Assembly: GCA_017427775.1 (NCBI GenBank)
Contig: JAFRSD010000022.1
Span: forward strand, 1-33,351
DNA: 33,351 bases
Source: Lachnospiraceae bacterium
Lineage (GTDB): Bacteria; Bacillota; Clostridia; Lachnospirales; Lachnospiraceae
Reading direction: 5' to 3'
Shown piece by piece: positions 7,095-16,000 of this stretch. Made by a program: the position numbers and the translations under genes. Each line of letters opens with the position of its first letter. The stretch's first letter is position 1. The notes below the pieces were generated by a model that made no database searches, was not told the DNA's origin, and saw only the letters and a program-made list of their open reading frames with translations.

Positions 7095-10000
7095 TACATC
7101 CTTCTGCTCAACGATCGTGAATTCAACCGTTACGCTTTCGCCGTCATCGAACAGTGCTTCAATCGTGTGCTTACCGATTGCCAGCGTCTGCAGATATTCG
7201 GGCTTGAGCGAGATGATAACGCTGCCGGCGCGGACGGTGTATGCTCCTGCGGGAACATCGCTTCCGTCAACTCGGAAACCTGCCGAATGCTCAATCGTCG
7301 TGTGGTCATCTACGTTTCTTGCAAACTCGAATTCCTTAACGGTCAGAGTATTGTGCATCCAGGTCAGATCGGTCGGAGCCTTCAGATAGTAGAATACCTT
7401 TACTTCAATCGTAAACTTACCGCTTATGAAGGAAGTGATATGGTAATTACCCTGATCCTCTGCACCGGTTACGGTAATGATATACTCGCCGGGTGTATTG
7501 CCTTCTTCACGAGTAATCTCGAAATCAATCGTGTCATCTCCGAACAGATCAGCCGAAATGGTAAGCTGTGGCTCGGAATCACCTTCCGTGATTGTAATAT
7601 CATCAGCCGTTACGGTAATCTCAGCAGGAACAATGTCTACATAACCGTCTTCTTCAACAATGAAGGTAACCTTCTTGAAGTTCGGATTATTGTTCGTAAA
7701 CTGGTCTGCATCGAGACCCATGTAGGATTTGCCTGCATTCTTGCCGGAAACCTCTGCATTACCGTTGAAGACGATATCGTCTTCTGTGTAAAGGTCGCTC
7801 GAGATTTCTACATCATAACCCGTTGCGCTCTTCTCGGTCGAATCATAAGAGCCTTCGAACTTATGGCCTTTAATCTTAACAATTACTTCGTCAGCTTCAG
7901 CAACCCGGATATAACCATCCGTTACGTCAAATGTTACATCTACGTTCTCATTGGTGTTCGTAAACATATCGGCCTTGAGACCCATATCGGTCGTACCGGC
8001 ATCCGTGCGCTTCGCTTCAGCGGTTCCGTCAAATGTGAAATCATTATCAACATCATAGAACTCGCATTCCGTCGTCGCGGTATAACCGGTCACGGTGTAT
8101 TCGATGTTCTTATAAGGCTGAACATCAAACTTACCAACGATCGTTACAGTAACGTTAGCCTTCACGATCTCCTGATAACCGTCTGCAGCGATAACAAATG
8201 TTACCTTGTCGAAGTTCTCGCTATTGTTCTCGAACATATCGGGCGTAAGACCCATGTTCGACATTCCGACAACCGTACGATTAGCCTCTGCAGTTCCCTT
8301 GAAGGTGAAATCTGCTTCGGTGTAAAGGTCGTTACTGAATGTTACATCATATCCGCTTACAGTGTGCTTTGTATTGTCATAAGCAGCGCTGCCGTTGTGT
8401 CCGGTAATCTCTACCGTCACATCGATCGGAGTGATCTTAAACGTTCCGGTTTCAAATGTTACTTCGTAGTTCGGATTAGCAGTTGCCTCAGCGGAAGCGG
8501 TAATCGTATACTCACCGACATCCTGACCAGCTGCACGGCTTACGCTGTAAACAGGTGCAACACCCTTTGCAGGTACGCCGGTTGCCTTTGCTGTAAGCTC
8601 AGGATCTGTAGCAGGATTGTTATCATAAGGCTTCGTCTTATCCTCAGCCTTAATCGTGATCTCTGCAGGCGTGATCTTGAACGTACCGGTCTCAAACGTT
8701 ACCGTGTAGTTCGGATTAGCAGTTTCCTCAGCGGAAACGGTAATCGTGTAATCTCCTGCATCCTGGCCTGCTGTGCGGCTTACACTGTAAACAGGCTGTA
8801 CGCCATTATCGGGAAGTCCCGTTACCATTGCGGTAAGTTCAGGATCCGTTGCGGTATCGTTGTCGTAAGTCTTCGTCTTATTGTCTGCTTTGATGGTAAT
8901 CTCAGCAGCCTTGATATTAAACGTGCCGTCTTCCGTTGTTACATTGTAGTTCGCGGTTTCAGCTACTGCTACATGAATCGGATACTCTCCGACATCCTGT
9001 CCTTCCTCGCGGTTGACCAGGACATTAACCGTATCGCCTTCAACAAGTCCGTCAAATACAACCGTAAGTTCAGGATCCGTCGAAGCATCGTTATCGTATG
9101 TCTTCTCCTTATCCTGTGCGGATACAGTCAGATCCTTCTTCTTGATCTTAAAGATTCCGCCTTCAAAAGTAATGTCGTAGTTCGGATTAGCAGCTTCCTC
9201 TGCGGAAACGGTAATCACATATTCACCTGCATCCTGGCCTTCCTCACGGCTTACGCTGTAAACAGGCTGTACGCCATTTGCAGGAAGTCCGGTTACATTT
9301 GCCGTAAGCTCAGGATCGGACGATGCATCGTTGTCGTAAACCTTAGACTTATCTTCAGCTTTAATCGTGATTGCCTTCTCGTAGATAGAAAACGTACCGG
9401 TTTCAAAGGTAACATTGTAGTTCGGATTCGCGTCTTCTTCTGCAGAACCGGAAATCACATAATCGCCGGCATCCTGGCCTTCCTCACGAGTAAGCGTATA
9501 ACTGATTGTTTCGGTTCCGACAGTTCCTATTACATCTGCTGTAAGAGCAGGATCCGTTGAAGGATCATTGTCATAATCCTTATGAACATCTTTCGGCGTA
9601 ACCGTTACATCGACAGCATTGATCGTAAAGGTACCATCGACAAATGTAATCTTATAGTTCTTATTCGAACCCTCATTCTCTTCGTAAGCAGTAATCGTAT
9701 AGGTTCCTGCGTTCTGGCCTGCCTCACACTTCAAATCGTATACAGGAGCAACTCCTTTCACCGGAACTCCGGTAACCTGAGCGCTGAGCACCGGATCCGT
9801 GGAAGAATCATTGTCATAATCCTTCGACTTGTCATCTGCCGCGATCGTAATTTCAGCCTTTTCGATTGTGAAGGTTCCGTTTTCGGTAGTAATTGTATAA
9901 TTCGAATACTCTTCGGCTGCAAGCGTTTCTACGCTAATTACGTATTCACCTGCGTCCTGACCTGCCTCGCGGGAGAGAATGTAACCAATCTCGTCCTCTC

Positions 10001-13000
10001 CGATCGTTCCCTCAACCGTAGCGGAAAGCTCGGGATCGGTCGCCGCATCGTTATCGTAAGTCTTGGTCTTATTATCTGCTTTAATCGTTACCGTTGCAGG
10101 AGTAATCGTAAATTTACCGGGTTCATATTCTTCATCAAATGAGTAGTTCCCGATTTCATTGATTGCAACATAAATATAATATGTTCCAACATCCTGATCC
10201 TCAGGTTCACGATAGAGCGTAAGCACATATGTGTCGCCATCAACCAATCCGATTACACTACCGGTAAGTTCCGGATCTGTAGAAGGATCGTTATCGTATA
10301 CCTTGAACTTATCGTCAATCTTAAAGGACAAGGTTGCGGGTTCAATGGAGAACCAACCGGATTCCGTCGTCACATTATAGTTCGGATTATCGGACTCATT
10401 TACCGTTACCGTGATCTCATAGGAATCAACATCCTGTCCTGCTACACGACTCAGGCTGTAAACAATCTCATCTCCATCCACAGCATTCGTTACGGTTGCA
10501 GTAAGTTCAGGATCAGTATTCGGGTTCTTATCATAAGTCTTGGTCTTATCAACAGCCTTAATTGTAATATCCCTGGGATTGATCGTGATTCCGCCGTCCG
10601 TCACTTCAAACGTAACTGTAAAGTTATTATTGGTATTGCGGAAGTTACCTGCGGTAAGTCCCATAGATGTTGTTCCAACATTCTTACCGGAAGCCGTACC
10701 TCCATTATCGAGACCGCAAGTGAAATCTGCCTCATCATAAAGACTATTGCTGATCGACGTTACATCATATCCGCTCACGGTGTGTTCGATGCCGTCATAA
10801 GTCTGCGTGTCAGTGTGTCCGGCAATCTTAACAACAACCTCAGCCTCAGTGATGGAGAATACACCACTTTCCGTCGTGATCGTATAGAAGGGATTGTCAT
10901 CGCTCCGCGCGGTAACCGTGATCGCATAATTACCAACATCCTGACCCTCTTCACGGCTAAGGGAGTATACAAGCTGAACACCGTTCTCCGGAAGTCCGGT
11001 TACCGTAGCGGTAAGTGCCGGATCAGTAGTCGTGGCATTATCATACACCTTAGTCTTATTATCGGCCTTGATCGTAATAGCCCTCTTCGTGATCGTGAAA
11101 GTACCGTGTTCGGTTTCGATATCGTAGTTCTGATAATCGTCGCCAATCAGCACAGAGATCTGATACTCTCTGACGTCCTGACCGCCGACACGTTCCAAAT
11201 TATATGTGATCGTATCGTTTCCAATAAGACCGGAAACCGTTGCGGTAAGCTGCGGATCCGAATTGGGATCATTATCGTATTCCTTGGACTTATTCTCCGG
11301 AACGATCGTAACCACCGCTTTATTAATCTTGAATATTGCGCCGATTGTATTGATCGTATAGTTCGGATTATCATCCGCCACCACAAGAACACCAATCTCG
11401 TATTCGTCTGCATCCTGGCCCTCAGCACGAGCTAAGGTGTAAGTCGGAGCAACACCGTTCTCGGGAACTCCGCTAACCTCAGCGGTAAGCGCAGGATCGG
11501 TGGACGCATCGTTATCGTAAGTCTTTTCCTTACTATCTGCTTTGATCGTAATCTCGGCAGGCGTAATACTGAAGATTCCGTCTTCAGTAGAAATCGTATA
11601 GTTCGGATTGGCTTCAGCGTCAACCGTAACCGTGATCGTATAACCGTTTACATCCTGGCCTGCTTCACGGGAAAGCGAGTAAACAGGTGCAACACCATTT
11701 TCAGGTAATCCCGCTATAGCTTCTATGGTAAGTTCAGGATCAGTCGTGGAATCATTATCGTATACCTTGGTCTTGTCCTCAGCCTTGATAGTGATTGCCT
11801 TCGGATTAATCGTGATACTTCCATCAGTCACTTCAAATGTTACATCAAAGTTGTTATTCGTATTGTGGAAGTTATCTTTGGTAAGTCCCAAATCAGTTGT
11901 TCCTACATCCGTACGACTAGCAGATATTTCGGCCGTAGGACCAAATTCGAAATCTGCTACCGAATATAGATTATTACTAATATCTGTTACTACATATCCG
12001 CTTACAATGTGCTCATTACCGTCATAAGTAACCGTTTCAGAGTTACCGGTAATGGTAACCGTTACGGAATCACCTTTCGTGATCTTGTAAGTTCCGTCAA
12101 CCAACGTTAACGTGTAGTTCGGATTGTCCTCCGCATCAGCAGATACAATGATATCGTACTCTCCCACATTCTGCTCATGATCACAATTCACCTCATAAAC
12201 AGGAGCAACGCCCTTCGCAGGCACATTATCTACCGTCGCGGTAAACGCGGGATCGGTGGATGTATTATTATCATACTGCTTCGTCTGATTAACTGCAGTA
12301 ATCGTGATTGCTGCAGGGTTAATCTTGAAGGTGCCTCCTTCAGTAGTTATAGTGTAATTCGAATAAACCTCAGCATCAGGAACCTCTACGCTAATGTCGT
12401 AGGATCCAACATTCTGTCCCTCTGCACGAGTCAAATTGTAAATCGGAACATCACAATTATCCGGAACACCTGTAACCTCAGCGGTAAGAATAGGATCATT
12501 ATCCGCATCATTATCGTATGTCTTCTCCTTATTCACTGCCTTAATGGTTACCGGTGCAGCAGTAATCGTAAATGTTCCAAACTGATAATCCTCAGCAATA
12601 ATATAGTTATCAAGTTCGACATCAAGATCAACATAAATATTATATGTTCCAACTTCCTGAGCGGCATTCGGATCTACAGGATCACGATAGAACGTGGGTA
12701 CATAAGTGTCACCCTCAACAAGTCCATCGACACTACCGGTAAGTTCCGGGTCGGTAGAAGGATTGTTATCATAAACCTTAGACTTATTCTCTACCGTAAT
12801 TGTCAAGGTTGCGGGTTCGATTGTGAACGTTCCGGGTACCGTCGTAATACTGTAGTTCGGATTTTCATCCTCAACGACATTAACAGTAATTACATAGGTA
12901 TCAGCATTCTGGCCCGGTTCACGGCTCAGCGAGTAAACGGGAGCAACACCATGCGAAGGTACACCATCTACCGTTGCCGTAAGATCAGGATCAGAACTCG

Positions 13001-16000
13001 AGTTCTTATCATATGTCTTGGAATTATCGTCAGCTGTAATTGTGATTTCAGCCTTATCGATCGTGATGCTGCCATCCGCCACAACAAATGTTACATCAAA
13101 GTTGTTGTTGGTATTGCGGAAGTCCCCTTTAGTAAGTCCCAAAGGCGATGATCCGGCATCCGTACGAGTAACCGAAATTCCGCCCTCGCGGCCAAATTCG
13201 ATATCTGCTTCCGTATAAAGAGAATTACTGATTGAAGTTACTTCATATCCGCTTACGGTATGCTCATCTCCGTCATAAGTAAACGTGTCCGAGTTACCGG
13301 TAATCTCAACAACAATGCCTTCCGGCTTTGTGATGGAAAATGTACCGGGCTGAACCGTTATTGTATAGTTCGGGTTGGAAGCTGCTTCTGCTGTTACAGT
13401 GATTGCATAATCATTTACATCCTGACCCTCAGCACGGCTAAGGGAGTAAACAGGTGCAACACCATGTGCAGGTACTCCTGTTACCGTTGCGGTAAGTTCA
13501 GGATCCGTTAAAGTGTCATTATCATATACCTTCGACTGATTATCCGCTTTGATCGTAATCTCAACAGGAGTAATCTCAAAAATACCATCCTCAACAGTTA
13601 TTGTATAGTTCGGATTAGCATTTGCTTCTGCAGTAACGGTAATCGTATACTCATCAACATCCTGACCCTCTGCACGGTTTAAACTGTATGTGGGCAGTAC
13701 ACCATTCGCAGGCTTTCCAGTTACCGTTGCCGTAAGTTCCGGATCAGTAGTTTCGTCATTATCATATACCTTCGTCGTATCATCTGCCGTGATTGTGATT
13801 GCAGCAGGCGTAATTGTGAACGTACCATCCTCAAAGGTAATGGTATAGTTCGGATTTGCACCTTCCTGTGCGGAAGCGGTAATCACATAATCAGCGACAT
13901 CCTGACCATCCACACGGGTAAGACTGTAAGAAAGAGCATCACCATTATCAGGTCGTCCTGTTACCGTTGCGGTAAGTTCAGGATCAGTTCCAGGATTGTT
14001 ATCGTAAACCTTCGTCTGATCATCTGCCTTAATTGTAATTGCAGCAGGAGTAATGCTGAAGGTTCCATCTTCAGTGGAAATTGTATAATTCTTATTGGCC
14101 TCTGCTTCTGCGTCAACCGTAACTGTGATAAGATAATCGTTTACATCCTGTCCCGGTTCGCGGCTCAGCGTGTAAACAGGTTCAACACCGTGTTCAGGCA
14201 AGCCTGTTATTTCTTTTATGGCAAGTTCAGGATCAGTCGAGGAATCATTATCATATACTTTTTCCTGATTCTCCGCTTTTATCGTGATTGCAACAGGATT
14301 AATCACCAGCTGAGCATCCGTTACGTTAAACGTAACATCATAGTTCGGACTTTCTGCTCTAAAGGTATCTTCGGTTAATCCCAAAGGATAAGTGCCGGCA
14401 TCTGTTCCTGTAACCATGACAGGATCCATATCTATGGTGACATCAGCAATCGAGAACAATTCTGAAGTCGATTCAAAATCAAATCCTTCAACACTGTGAG
14501 GATTTCCGTCATAAGGCAGCGTATCAGTGTGTCCGGTAATCGTCACAGTAACACTCAGCTGCGTAATCTTCTGATATCCGTCAGTAACTACAAACGTTAC
14601 GTTATCAAAGTTATCACTGACGTTAGTAAACTGTTCAGAAGCCAGACCCATATCTGCCTTACCGACATTCTGCTGTGTTGCAGTGGCTTCTCCGGAGAAA
14701 GTAAAGCAATCTCCCGTATATAAGGAATTGCTGAACTCTACATCATAGCCATTTACAGTATGGTCGATGCCGTCATAGACTGCAGAATTGTAATGTCCGG
14801 TAATCGTAACCGTAACATCAATGGGATTAATCTTCTGATAACCGTCGGTCACGTTAAATGTTACCGTACCGAAGTTTTGATTAATATTGGCAAACTGATC
14901 CTCATCCAGACCCATGTTGGAGGTTCCGGCATCGGTACGAGAGGCTTCCGCAGTTCCGCTAAATGTAAAGTCTGCCTCAGTATAAAGGTCATTACTAATC
15001 TCTACTTCATAGCCGGACACACTATGCAAATTACCATCATAATCCGTTGTATTATTGTGTCCGGTAATCGTTACCGTTACGTCAATCGTATTAATTGTTT
15101 GATAACCATCAGTAACGTTAAACGTTACCGTACCAAAGTTCGCATTCGTATTTGCAAACTGATCTGCCGCGAGACCCATGTTGGTTGTTCCGGCCTCGGT
15201 ACGAGCGGCCTGTGCGGTCCCACTGAATACGAAATCATTATCTACATCATAAAGATCAGAATCAGCAGTAGCGGTATAACCGGTTACAGTATGCTCCGCG
15301 CCGTCATAAGCACAGGCGTTGTTTGCTCCGGTAATCGTTACCGTTACATCAATTGGATTGATTGTCTGATAACCATCGGTTACATCAAACGTTACCGTAG
15401 CGAAGTTTGTATTCGTATTGGTAAACTGATCTGCAGCTAGCCCCATGTTGGTGGTTCCGGCATCGGTACGAGCCGCCGTAGCACTTCCGCCAAATGTAAA
15501 GTCAGCTTCCGTATAAAGGTCACTACTAATCTCCACATCATAGCCGGATACACTATGCGAATCACCATCATAATCTGTAGTATTATTGCGTCCGGTAATT
15601 GTTACCGTGACATTGATCGGATTAATCGTCAGATAGCCATCAGCAGCAATCACAAATGTAACTTCCTCAAAGTTATCATTCGTATTGGTGAACTGATCGA
15701 CAGTAAGGTCCATGTTGGTCGTTCCAGCATCGGTACGATTTATAAGATTAGTTCCGCTAAATGTAAAGTCATTCTCGGTATAAAGGGCATTATCAATCTC
15801 TACATCATAACCGGACACACTATGCGTTTCTCCGTCATAGTCCACAGCCTCATAGTGTCCGGTAATCGTTACCGTTACACCTGAAATCGGATTAATTGTC
15901 TGATAGCCATCAGTAACATTAAACGTTACCGTGTTGAAGTTAGTATTCGTATTGGTAAACTGATCTGCAGCAAGACCCATGTTGGTTGTTCCGGCATTGG

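Noticed and set aside
7167-9560. Long open frame (797 codons) on the plus strand opposite the giant gene
   Set aside because: It mirrors the repeat codons of the minus-strand gene, has no ribosome site, and its product is a repetitive, Cys/Arg/Ile-rich sequence with no domain. Similar antisense frames occur at 9582-10142, 10782-11435, 12177-13151, 14760-15440 and 16089-16814 for the same reason.
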